Assembly: GCA_937949585.1 (NCBI GenBank)
Contig: CALEDW010000090.1
Span: 1-9,127, forward strand
Direction of reading: 5' to 3'
DNA: 9,127 bases
DNA from: an uncultured Acidimicrobiia bacterium
GTDB lineage: Bacteria > Actinomycetota > Acidimicrobiia > IMCC26256 > CALEDW01
The number at the start of each line of letters is the position of its first letter. Position 1 is the stretch's first letter. The position numbers and the translations under genes are program-made. The notes under the pieces were generated by a model. The model ran no database searches. It was not told where the DNA came from and saw only the letters and a list, made by a program, of their open reading frames with translations. Below are positions 1 to 6,255 of this stretch, in pieces.

Positions 1-1
1 A

Positions 2-625
2 CGCCCCCCGGCCGTGCTCGTCTCGGCCTCCGCCGTCGGCTGGTACGGGGGACGGCGCGGCGACGAGGAGCTCGACGAGGACAGTCCGCCGCCGGCCGAG
101 CCCGACTTCCTCGCCGAGGTGTGCCGGGACTGGGAAGCGGCGACCGGCCCGGCCGAAGCAGCCGGGATCCGGGTGGTGCACCTGCGCACCGGGATCGTGC
201 TCGCCCGCCAGGGCGGGGCGCTGGCCCGCCTGCTCCTGCCGTTCCGCCTCGGCCTCGGTGGGCGCACCGGCAGCGGGTCGCAGTGGATGTCGTGGATCGC
301 CCTGGACGACGAAGTCGGCGCAATCCGCCACGTGATCGCCACCGAGGAACTGCGGGGCCCGGTGAACGCCACGGCGCCGAACCCGGTGACGAACCTCACC
401 TTCGCCCGCACCCTGGCCCGGGTGCTCGGCCGGCCGGCGGTGCTGCCCACCCCGCTGCTGCCGCTGCGCCTCCGCTACGGCCCCGAGCTGGTGCAACACC
501 TGCTCCTGGAGGGACAGCGGGTGCTGCCGGCCCGGTTGCTCGCCACCGGGTACGAGTTCGCCCACCCCGAGCTCGAGGGCGCGCTGCGGGCGCTCCTGGA
601 CCGTCCGACGGCCGGCGCGGTCTGA
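2..625 (+). CDS. TIGR01777 family SDR epimerase (YfcH/SDR39U1-like), 5'-truncated
   Basis: The frame is open from base 2, so the N-terminal part with the NAD(P)-binding Rossmann glycine motif lies off the left edge. The GTG at 14 is an internal valine, not a start. About 207 residues are visible out of roughly 300 usual for the family. Seen: the SASAVGWYG segment, FLAEVCRDWEAAT, the LRTGIVLARQGGAL strand, QWMSWIALDD, GPVNATAPNPVTN, and a C-terminal DUF1731-type end (LLLEGQRVLPARLLATGYEF...HPELEGALRALL). These are the family's hallmark blocks in the expected order. The family belongs to the extended SDR group; the substrate and physiological role are unknown, so only a probable NAD(P)-dependent sugar-nucleotide-epimerase-like fold can be claimed. 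The gene ends in TGA at 623-625, and a strong hairpin follows within four bases. Family assignment is firm; function is not. Confidence 0.9.
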   Translation, partial: RPPAVLVSASAVGWYGGRRGDEELDEDSPPPAEPDFLAEVCRDWEAATGPAEAAGIRVVHLRTGIVLARQGGALARLLLPFRLGLGGRTGSGSQWMSWIALDDEVGAIRHVIATEELRGPVNATAPNPVTNLTFARTLARVLGRPAVLPTPLLPLRLRYGPELVQHLLLEGQRVLPARLLATGYEFAHPELEGALRALLDRPTAGAV

Positions 626-628
626 GGG

Positions 629-653
629 GGCCGACCCGCCGGGCGGGTCGGCC
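629..653 (+). terminator. Hairpin terminator after the epimerase gene
   Basis: Perfect 12-bp inverted repeat: GGCCGACCCGCC at 629-640 and GGCGGGTCGGCC at 642-653, with one base at the centre. The RNA would open a few central pairs to form the loop. It starts three bases after the stop codon at 623-625. No T-tract follows, as is common for terminators of high-GC actinobacteria. It may also act on minus-strand transcripts leaving tRNA-His at 692. Confidence 0.65.
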
Positions 654-691
654 GGATCGACGGCGTCGCCCCAGGACGGCACCTGCGGGCC

Positions 692-769
692 TGGGGTGAC
701 CGAGGGGCTTCGAACCCCCGACCTCCGGGACCACAACCCGGCGCTCTCGCCAGCTGAGCTACGGCCACC
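692..769 (-). tRNA. tRNA-His(GTG)
   Basis: Full cloverleaf on the minus strand. The acceptor stem is GTGGCCG (768-762) with CGGTCAC (702-696, one G-U pair). The D arm is GCTC/GAGC. The anticodon stem is CCGGG/CCCGG with loop TTGTGGT, giving anticodon GTG at 732-734. The T arm is GGGGG TTCGAAG CCCCT. The extra G at position -1 (base 769) facing C73 (base 695) is the histidine identity element. CCA is encoded (692-694), unlike the three other tRNAs here. Confidence 0.97.
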
Positions 770-778
770 ATGCCGCTC

Positions 779-791
779 GCACCGCCGGTGC
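779..791 (-). repeat. Short dyad between tRNA-Arg and tRNA-His
   Basis: GCACCG at 779-784 and CGGTGC at 786-791 form a perfect 6-bp inverted repeat around one base. On the minus strand it lies 12 bases beyond the 3' end of tRNA-Arg and upstream of tRNA-His. It could be a weak terminator or a processing hairpin in a joint tRNA transcript, or chance in such GC-rich DNA. Confidence 0.3.
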
Positions 792-803
792 CCGCCGGTG
801 CGG

Positions 804-877
804 CGCGCCCGGGAGGATTCGAACCCCCGACCCGCGGATTAGAAGTCCGCCGCTCTGTCCACCTGAGCTACGGGCGC
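804..877 (-). tRNA. tRNA-Arg(TCT)
   Basis: Cloverleaf on the minus strand. The acceptor stem is GCGCCCG (877-871) with CGGGCGC (811-805), and the discriminator is G at 804. The anticodon stem is GCGGA/TCCGC with loop CTTCTAA, giving anticodon TCT at 841-843, which reads AGA/AGG codons. The T arm is GGGGG TTCGAAT CCTCC, with a normal variable loop. The next bases read CCG, so CCA is not encoded. Confidence 0.97.
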
Positions 878-887
878 TCGCCCTCCG

Positions 888-909
888 GGCCCGATGAGTG
901 TACCGGGCC
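888..909 (-). terminator. Possible terminator of the drrAB-like operon
   Basis: GGCCCG at 888-893 and CGGGCC at 904-909 form a perfect 6-bp stem with a 10-base loop. On the minus strand it begins about ten bases after the permease stop codon (919-921) and lies before tRNA-Arg. There is no T-tract. Position supports a terminator; the short stem keeps this tentative. Confidence 0.4.
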
Positions 910-918
910 GCCGGACGC

Positions 919-1737
919 TCAGCCGAGCCGGTAGCGACGCACGGCCAGCGCGGTCGAGATCCCCACGATCGCCACCCACCAGAGGGCGAAGTGCCAGGCC
1001 GCGGTGTGCAGGTGGACGCCGCTGATCTGCACGAGCACGTCGTCGCCGAGGGCGAGGCCCCGGGCGGTGTCGATCGCGGCGGTCACCGGGCTGGCCTCGG
1101 CCACGGGTTGCATCCACCCCGGGAGGCGGCTGATCGGAGCGAACGCCGAGGAGGTGAACACCAGCGGCAGGATCGGGATGAACACCGCGGCCTGCACGGT
1201 CTCGGGATCGCGCACCGCCAGGCCGATCCAGGCCGAGAAGCTCGAGAGCGCGATCCCGAACAGCACCACCACGACGATCATCCCCACCGCGCCGTGGAGC
1301 CCGGCCTGGAACCGGAACCCGATGGCGAGCGCGGCGAGCACGAGCAGGCAGGCCTGGATCCCCAGGCGGAGGCTGTCGCTTGCGGTGCGGCCCACGAGGA
1401 ACGCCGAGCGGGCGATCGGCAGCGACCGGAACCGGTCGATCATGCCCGTGTGCAGGTCGTTGGCGATCCCGATCCCTGCGCCCATCGCCGCGAACGTCAT
1501 CGTCTGCACCAGCACGGCCGGGACCACGAACTGCTTGTAGCCGAGGCCGCCGCCGACGGTGGCCACGGCGGAGAACACGAACGCGAACAGCAGCAGCTGC
1601 ATGAACGGCTGGATGGTGGAGAACACGATGAGGCGCGGGTTGCGCAGCACTTTCCGGAGGTTGCGCTGCGCGACGAGGCCGATGTCGGCGAGGACCCGGC
1701 CGGGGGGGAGCGCGGCCCGCCGGCGCGGGTCGCGCAA
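919..1737 (-). CDS. DrrB-like ABC-2 type permease of a drug/antibiotic exporter
   Basis: Integral membrane subunit of an ABC-2 family exporter, 272 residues if read from the TTG at 1737. The opening RVLADIGLVAQRNLRKVLRNPRLI block (first 19 residues: RVLADIGLVAQRNLRKVLR) followed by FSTIQPFMQLLLFAFVFSAV is typical of DrrB-type permeases. About six hydrophobic segments follow. The cytoplasmic loop DLHTGMIDRFRSLPIARSAF is the conserved ABC-2 coupling region, and a late LPGWMQPVAEASPVTAAID block is also family-typical. The protein ends in VRRYRLG. The ATPase partner lies immediately upstream on the same strand, so the two genes form one transcription unit. The start is uncertain: the TTG has no Shine-Dalgarno sequence. 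The frame stays open up to 1839 without ATG, GTG or TTG, but an ATC at 1816-1818 sits seven bases after GAAGGGAG (1826-1833). From there the protein would be 27 residues longer, with a proline-, threonine- and alanine-rich lead. The transported compound cannot be told from sequence. Confidence 0.93.
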   Translation of the reverse strand: MRDPRRRAALPPGRVLADIGLVAQRNLRKVLRNPRLIVFSTIQPFMQLLLFAFVFSAVATVGGGLGYKQFVVPAVLVQTMTFAAMGAGIGIANDLHTGMIDRFRSLPIARSAFLVGRTASDSLRLGIQACLLVLAALAIGFRFQAGLHGAVGMIVVVVLFGIALSSFSAWIGLAVRDPETVQAAVFIPILPLVFTSSAFAPISRLPGWMQPVAEASPVTAAIDTARGLALGDDVLVQISGVHLHTAAWHFALWWVAIVGISTALAVRRYRLG

Positions 1738-1825
1738 CGGTGCGGGGAGGCCGACCGGGGCCGGGGCGGCCGGCGGGGTGGGGGAGGTCTCGGCGGTGGT
1801 CGTGGCCGGGGTGTCGATCGGTCGG

Positions 1826-1833
1826 CTCCCTTC
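1826..1833 (-). promoter_or_regulatory. Shine-Dalgarno-like site before a possible ATC start of the permease
   Basis: GAAGGGAG on the minus strand, the only strong purine-rich ribosome site between the ATPase stop (1840-1842) and the conserved permease sequence. It is followed after seven bases by ATC (1816-1818) in the permease frame, and there is no canonical start codon at that spacing. This decides between a long, non-canonical start and the TTG at 1737. Confidence 0.45.
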
Positions 1834-1839
1834 TGGCGC

Positions 1840-2865
<1,026 letters not shown>

Positions 2866-2871
2866 GAGGTG

Positions 2872-2902
2872 CTGAATGTAACACATCGTGTAGGCTCTTC
2901 AG
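2872..2902. promoter_or_regulatory. Divergent drrA/marR promoter-operator region
   Basis: This short intergenic stretch is visibly more AT-rich than its surroundings. ACAC (2881-2884) and GTGT (2888-2891) form an inner inverted repeat. CTGAA (2872-2876) and TTCAG (2898-2902) form a nearly concentric outer one. On the minus strand TACATT (2880-2875) fits an actinobacterial TAnnnT -10 box about ten bases before the ATG at 2865. On the plus strand TAGGCT (2891-2896) fits the same pattern about nine bases before the ATG at 2905. The inner dyad lies exactly between the two. MarR proteins commonly bind such dyads in the gap next to their own gene, so autoregulation plus repression of the exporter is inferred. 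No clear -35 boxes are seen. Confidence 0.45.
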
Positions 2903-2904
2903 TG

Positions 2905-3396
2905 ATGGAGGCACGGCGCGGGTCCGGTACCGCCGCCGACGGCGGCGGCCGCACCGAGATGCTGCGTGAGCTCCTGGCCCTCGCCCCGCTCGTCGACCGC
3001 CTGGCCGCCCGGGGCCTGGCCCGACGTCGGCTCTCCCACCCCTGCGCTCGCCTGTTGCTCGCCCTCCACGACGGCGGCCCGGCGGTGATGCGCGACCTGG
3101 CCGCCACCCACGGGGTCACCCCCCGGGCCATCACCGGGCTGGTCGATCGGCTGGAGGCGGACGGGCTGGCCCGACGCCGCGCCCACCCGAAGGACCGCAG
3201 GGCCACGGTCGTGGCGCTCACCCCGGCCGGACGGAGCCGGGCCCGGTCGATGCGGGCCGCAGCCCGCCGCCTCGCCGACGAGCTGCTGGCCGGGGTGGAC
3301 GACACCCGGGTTCGGGTCGCGGTCGAGGTCCTGCGGGAAGTCCGGGCCCGGCTCGAGGCCCGGGAGTCGGCCGGCGCCGGGCGTCCTTCGGATTGA
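2905..3396 (+). CDS. MarR-family transcriptional regulator
   Basis: A 163-residue winged-helix DNA-binding protein, typical length for MarR. After an N-terminal helix (EMLRELLALAPLVDRLAARG), the core runs SHPCARLLLALHDGG, then MRDLAATHGVTPRAITGLVD as the helix-turn-helix with recognition helix. Next comes RLEADGLARRRAHPKDRRAT, the beta-wing with its conserved D-x-R motif, then VVALTPAGR. The C-terminal helices (RAAARRLADELL...VRVAVEVLREVRARL) would form the dimer interface. It starts at ATG 2905; GTG at 2902 is in frame one codon earlier and ATG at 2959 is a shorter option. No clear Shine-Dalgarno is present, consistent with a nearly leaderless mRNA. Divergence from the DrrAB-like genes makes it their likely ligand-responsive repressor; the ligand is unknown. 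Confidence 0.92.
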   Translation: MEARRGSGTAADGGGRTEMLRELLALAPLVDRLAARGLARRRLSHPCARLLLALHDGGPAVMRDLAATHGVTPRAITGLVDRLEADGLARRRAHPKDRRATVVALTPAGRSRARSMRAAARRLADELLAGVDDTRVRVAVEVLREVRARLEARESAGAGRPSD

Positions 3397-3409
3397 CGCT
3401 GGTCCTCAA

Positions 3410-3421
3410 GGTCGCCCGACC
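3410..3421 (+). repeat. Short inverted repeat downstream of marR
   Basis: GGTCG and CGACC flank a CC centre, 13 bases past the marR stop codon. It is a possible weak terminator or an operator element for the following gene. The loop is too small for an ideal hairpin and there is no T-tract, so it may be chance. Confidence 0.25.
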
Positions 3422-3493
3422 GGCGCCGATAACGGGGCAGGAGACGACTGCGGTGCGGTCGTGCCGTGGCGCGTGCGACGGGAGGTGAGCGGA

Positions 3494-4792
3494 ATGGGTC
3501 GGCGGTGGCGATCGGTCGCGTGGCTGGTGGGGATGGGCCTGGCGGTCGCGCCCGTGGTCGGGGCACCTCCGGGTGGCGCGCTGGGAGCGCCGATCGTCAA
3601 CGTCGGTGTGGTCGGCGGTCCGTTCGCCACCGGCGACCTGGTGACGCTGACGGTTTCGTTGCAGGGCGGCGATGCGGATGCCGTCCGGGTGCGGTTCCGG
3701 GTGCGTCTCGACGGGGCGTACGCCCCCGCTCCTCCGGTGGGGAGCTGGGCCACGGCGACGCCCGATCCGGGTTTCGCCGGGACGTGTGACCCCGCGGCCC
3801 GCCCCGATGTGACCTTCGACCAGGAGATCACCTGCGATGGGGTGGTGGCCGGCATCGGGGTGGGGGCCGGTGCCATAGGGACGGTGACGATCACCGCCCG
3901 GGCCCGGCTGTCGTCGTGTGCCCCCGAGGCGTTCACGGCCCAACTCATCTGGCAGTGGGGTGACCCGGCCACGCCCGACGTGCTCAGCGAACCTGTGAGG
4001 TATGTGCCGGTGGTTCCGCTGCGACCCACCGAGCGGTGTGCGTTCCGGGTCGACAAGGCACCGGCGGAACCGACGGTGGGTGCCGACGGCCGGGTCACCT
4101 GGGTGATCGGCCTGGTCAACGAAGGTGACCCGTACTGGTTGCGCAACGATGGACGGACGATGGTCGCGGTGCTCGACTCCTTCGACGCCGAGACCTTCGA
4201 CCGGGTGGAGCTGGAAGCGGCAGCCCCGGACTGGACGTGCTCGCCGGAAGGTGAGCCGTACGAGGGTGGGGGCCGGCCACCGTTCGACGTGCTGCCGCCC
4301 GGTCTGGCCGTCCAGTGCGGTGCGGACATGGGGGTGGAGTTCTTCTTGGACACCGGCTCGGTGGTGGAGTTCCGCTACCGGGCCCGGGTCGTGACCCGAA
4401 CGGGGGACTGCCTGCCCGATGCGACGGCCACGAACCGGGCCTTTGCGGCCACCGGCGACCTCTACGGCTTCCCCGAGCTCAGGGTCCCGCTGCTGCCCGA
4501 CATCCGGCTCTGGGAGAGCGCAGAGGCCTCGGTGCGGATCCCCGGGACCGATGACGCCCCGGGGTGTACCTCCGCCGGGGATCCGCCGGCCGGGGACCCC
4601 GGGCCGGCCGAGCAAGGCACGGCCGGGGATGTGCGGCCCGTGTCCACCGCCGGCGTCGGCACGCTGGCCCGCACCGGACCGACCGACGGGCTCGGAGGGT
4701 CGATGATCCTCGGGGTGTTGCTCTGCGGCGTCGGTGCCGGGATGGTGGCCGGTGCCCGTCGCCGGATGCGGCACAGTCACCAGGGGGTGTGA
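3494..4792 (+). CDS. Secreted surface protein with LARTG (class E sortase type) sorting signal
   Basis: 432 residues, not assignable to a named protein. The start is ATG 3494, eight bases after a GGGAGG ribosome site (3480-3485); a GTG at 3461 is in frame but worse placed. Residues 1-32 form a signal peptide: RRWR, a hydrophobic core, and a likely cut near GGALG/AP. The ectodomain is beta-rich, with strands such as LVTLTVSLQGG and GTVTITARARL. A middle segment VTWVIGLVNEG...WLRNDGRTMVAVLD resembles DUF11/bacterial Ig-like domains. Eight cysteines lie in the ectodomain, allowing disulfides. A low-complexity G/P-rich linker precedes the end. The C-terminus is a complete cell-wall sorting signal: LARTG (391-395), a hydrophobic segment (about 400-421) and a basic RRRMRHSH tail. 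LAxTG is the motif of class E sortases of high-GC Gram-positives, so covalent attachment to peptidoglycan is inferred. No sortase gene is in the window. It may share regulation with marR upstream but has its own 97-base gap. Confidence 0.88.
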   Translation: MGRRWRSVAWLVGMGLAVAPVVGAPPGGALGAPIVNVGVVGGPFATGDLVTLTVSLQGGDADAVRVRFRVRLDGAYAPAPPVGSWATATPDPGFAGTCDPAARPDVTFDQEITCDGVVAGIGVGAGAIGTVTITARARLSSCAPEAFTAQLIWQWGDPATPDVLSEPVRYVPVVPLRPTERCAFRVDKAPAEPTVGADGRVTWVIGLVNEGDPYWLRNDGRTMVAVLDSFDAETFDRVELEAAAPDWTCSPEGEPYEGGGRPPFDVLPPGLAVQCGADMGVEFFLDTGSVVEFRYRARVVTRTGDCLPDATATNRAFAATGDLYGFPELRVPLLPDIRLWESAEASVRIPGTDDAPGCTSAGDPPAGDPGPAEQGTAGDVRPVSTAGVGTLARTGPTDGLGGSMILGVLLCGVGAGMVAGARRRMRHSHQGV

Positions 4793-4796
4793 CCCC

Positions 4797-4808
4797 GCCG
4801 ACGTCGGC
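4797..4808 (+). terminator. Possible terminator between surface-protein gene and tRNA-Gly
   Basis: GCCGACGTCGGC is a perfect 12-bp palindrome starting four bases after the stop codon at 4790-4792. It lies between converging transcripts (surface protein on plus, tRNA-Gly on minus). The stem would be only four pairs with an ACGT loop and no T-tract follows, so this is tentative. Confidence 0.3.
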
Positions 4809-4836
4809 CGCAGTGCATCCGGACCGAACTGCTGCG

Positions 4837-4907
4837 AGCGGGTGACGGGAATCGAACCCGCATCACCAGCTTGGAAGGCTGGGGCTCTGCCATTGAGCTA
4901 CACCCGC
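4837..4907 (-). tRNA. tRNA-Gly(TCC)
   Basis: Cloverleaf of 71 bases on the minus strand. The acceptor stem is GCGGGTG (4907-4901) with CACCCGC (4844-4838), and the discriminator is T at 4837. The D arm is GCTC/GAGC. The anticodon stem is CCAGC/GCTGG with loop CTTCCAA, giving anticodon TCC at 4873-4875. The T arm is GCGGG TTCGATT CCCGT. CCA is not encoded. It lies just downstream of tRNA-Pro on the same strand and is probably co-transcribed with it. Confidence 0.97.
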
Positions 4908-4933
4908 GGCGGGCCGGCCGGGTTCGGCCCCGG

Positions 4934-5005
4934 TCGGGGAGGCGGGATTCGAACCCGCGACCGCCTGCCCCCAAAGCAGGTGCGCTACCTCTGCGCCACT
5001 CCCCG
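4934..5005 (-). tRNA. tRNA-Pro(TGG)
   Basis: Cloverleaf of 72 bases on the minus strand. The acceptor stem is CGGGGAG (5005-4999) with CTCCCCG (4941-4935), so the first pair is C1-G72, as in known bacterial proline tRNAs. The discriminator is A at 4934. The D arm is GCGC/GCGC. The anticodon stem is CCTGC/GCAGG with loop TTTGGGG, giving anticodon TGG at 4971-4973. The T arm is GCGGG TTCGAAT CCCGC. The bases after the discriminator are CCG, so CCA is not encoded. Confidence 0.97.
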
Positions 5006-5015
5006 GCAGGCTTCG

Positions 5016-5049
5016 CCCACCGGAGGGCATCGTAGGCGCCGCCGGTGGG
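5016..5049 (-). terminator. Possible hairpin terminator after the Ca2+ antiporter gene
   Basis: CCCACCGG (5016-5023) and CCGGTGGG (5042-5049) make a perfect 8-bp stem around an 18-base loop. On the minus strand it lies about 20 bases after the antiporter stop (5071-5073) and ahead of tRNA-Pro. The loop is long and there is no T-tract, so a terminator is plausible but not certain. Confidence 0.4.
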
Positions 5050-5070
5050 GTCCAGGCGGGCCCGCGACGG

Positions 5071-6000
5071 TCACGCCGCCGCGGCCACGGTGCCGGCGTA
5101 CACCACCAGCAGCCCGGCCCCGTCCCAGCGGCTGAGACGCATCCCGCGGGCGAGGAGCGCCCAGGTGAGAAGCCCGACGCCGACCATCACCACCACCGGC
5201 ACCACGAACCGTCCGGCACCGGCGGACCCGACGAGCGTCACCGTGCCCCCGATGGCGAGGCTGTTGAACAGGTTGGAACCGAAGACGTTGCCGACGGCGA
5301 GGTCCGGTTCGTCCCGGAGGGCGGCCTGCACGGCGGTGACCAGCTCGGGCAGTGAGGTGCCCACGGCCACGATCGTGAAGCCGACGAACCCTTCGTCGAG
5401 GCCGAGCGACCCGGCGATCCCCGTCGCCCCGGCGACCACGAGCTGGGCGCCGACGAGCGTGCCGGTGATCCCGCCCGCGAGGTCGAGGGCCAGACGCCAC
5501 CAGCCGAGGCCGGCGTCCCGTCCCACCGCTTCCTCGGTCTCGGCCGCGAGCAGCGGGTCCTCGACCCGCCCGGCCCGCACCAGCACGACGTTCAGCGTCA
5601 CGAAGAGCACGAGCAGGCCCACCCCGGCGAGGCGCTGCCCCCACCACAGCGCGGCACCGAACGCGGCCATGGCCACGACGCACATCGGTGCCTCCCGCCG
5701 CAGCAGGCCGGCCCGGGCCCAGGGCGCGGCGAGCACGCCCACCACCCCCAGGATCAAGGTGAGGTTGGCGACGTTGGACCCGACCACGTTGCCGACCGCG
5801 ATGCCCGGGGCGTCCTCGAGCGCGGCCAGGACGCTCACGAGCAGTTCCGGCAGGCTGGTGCCGAAGCCGATCACCACGGCGCCCACGAGGGTCATCGACA
5901 CCCGCAGCCGCAACGCCAGCCCCGCGGCGCCTTCCACGAAGCGGCCCGAGCCGACCGCCAGCAGCACCAGACCGGCGACGAGGACACCCGTGTCGGCCAC
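5071..6000 (-). CDS. CaCA-family calcium/sodium (or proton) antiporter, YrbG-like
   Basis: Multi-pass inner-membrane cation exchanger that would expel Ca2+ using a Na+ or H+ gradient. It shows the two inverted alpha-repeats that define the family. Counting from a GTG at 6060, the first is GFGTSLPELLVSVLAAL...GNVVGSNVANLTLIL (about 65-104) and the second is VAVGTSLPELVTAVQAAL...GNVFGSNLFNSLAI (about 231-270). Each carries the ion-binding G-T-S-x-P-E and G-S-N signatures. About ten hydrophobic segments fit the family; an acidic cytoplasmic linker (RVEDPLLAAETEEAVGRD) joins the halves. I chose the GTG at 6000 because it puts the first membrane helix a few residues after the start, as in relatives (309 residues). 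GTG at 6060 or 6045 would translate through the dyads at 6021-6059. Neither start has a strong ribosome site. TAGCGT (6014-6009 on minus) could be a -10 box for a leaderless mRNA beginning near 6000. It stands alone, divergent from the lipoprotein gene. Confidence 0.93.
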   Translation of the reverse strand: MADTGVLVAGLVLLAVGSGRFVEGAAGLALRLRVSMTLVGAVVIGFGTSLPELLVSVLAALEDAPGIAVGNVVGSNVANLTLILGVVGVLAAPWARAGLLRREAPMCVVAMAAFGAALWWGQRLAGVGLLVLFVTLNVVLVRAGRVEDPLLAAETEEAVGRDAGLGWWRLALDLAGGITGTLVGAQLVVAGATGIAGSLGLDEGFVGFTIVAVGTSLPELVTAVQAALRDEPDLAVGNVFGSNLFNSLAIGGTVTLVGSAGAGRFVVPVVVMVGVGLLTWALLARGMRLSRWDGAGLLVVYAGTVAAAA

Positions 6001-6020
6001 GAGGCGTGACGCTATCGACC

Positions 6021-6034
6021 GGGGCCGCGGCCCC
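6021..6034. repeat. GC-rich palindrome beside the TGTTGTCAC dyad
   Basis: GGGGCCGCGGCCCC is a perfect 14-bp palindrome two bases from the TGTTGTCAC dyad and 21 bases from the antiporter GTG at 6000. As pure G/C it is less significant than its neighbour, but as RNA it would make a stable hairpin in any leader that begins upstream. Confidence 0.4.
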
Positions 6035-6036
6035 GT

Positions 6037-6059
6037 TGTTGTCACACCCCGTGACAACA
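6037..6059. promoter_or_regulatory. 9-bp perfect inverted repeat upstream of the antiporter gene
   Basis: TGTTGTCAC (6037-6045) and GTGACAACA (6051-6059) flank a five-base spacer, ACCCC. The arms are less GC-rich than the background, so chance is unlikely to explain them. The site lies 37-59 bases before the preferred antiporter start and is also about 200 bases upstream of the divergent lipoprotein gene. It is a good candidate operator for a dimeric regulator, or an RNA hairpin if transcription starts further upstream. The regulator is not identifiable from the window. Confidence 0.55.
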
Positions 6060-6090
6060 CTCGGCCTGCGACCGGTTGACGGCATCACCG

Positions 6091-6107
6091 TCGGCGCACG
6101 GCGCCGA
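6091..6107. repeat. Inverted repeat in the antiporter-lipoprotein gap
   Basis: TCGGCGC (6091-6097) and GCGCCGA (6101-6107) flank ACG. A further 5-bp dyad, GACGG/CCGTC, lies alongside at 6078-6092. Both are in the 195-base remainder of the divergent intergenic region. They could belong to promoters or leader RNAs, but in DNA this rich in GC such repeats also arise by chance. Confidence 0.3.
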
Positions 6108-6214
6108 GCGGTACCGGGGCGCCTCATCCCGGTGTCCGCTCAAGTCGGCACCCCGCCGGTCGAGGCACTGAGCGACGCCGCGCCCTGACCGTACGGACCA
6201 CGGCCGGGGACGGC

Positions 6215-6247
6215 GGACACGGGCAGGACACGGGCAGGACACGGGCA
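6215..6247 (+). repeat. Three perfect 11-bp tandem repeats upstream of the lipoprotein start
   Basis: GGACACGGGCA occurs three times without mismatch (6215-6225, 6226-6236, 6237-6247), followed by GGTGGACG and the ATG at 6256. The junction of the last copy with GGTGG supplies the AGGTGG ribosome site, so the array is in the leader or promoter of the lipoprotein gene. The 11-base unit could expand or contract by slippage. Confidence 0.85.
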
Positions 6248-6255
6248 GGTGGACG

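Noticed and set aside
3218..4780. Long minus-strand open frame of about 520 residues opposite the MarR and surface-protein genes
   Set aside because: The translation is rich in R, P, H and G without domains, while the plus strand has a ribosome site, signal peptide and sorting signal. It is a composition shadow.
6021..6060. Riboswitch in the antiporter leader
   Set aside because: The dyads are simple hairpins and I could not match any known riboswitch consensus (for example yybP-ykoY); an operator is the simpler reading.
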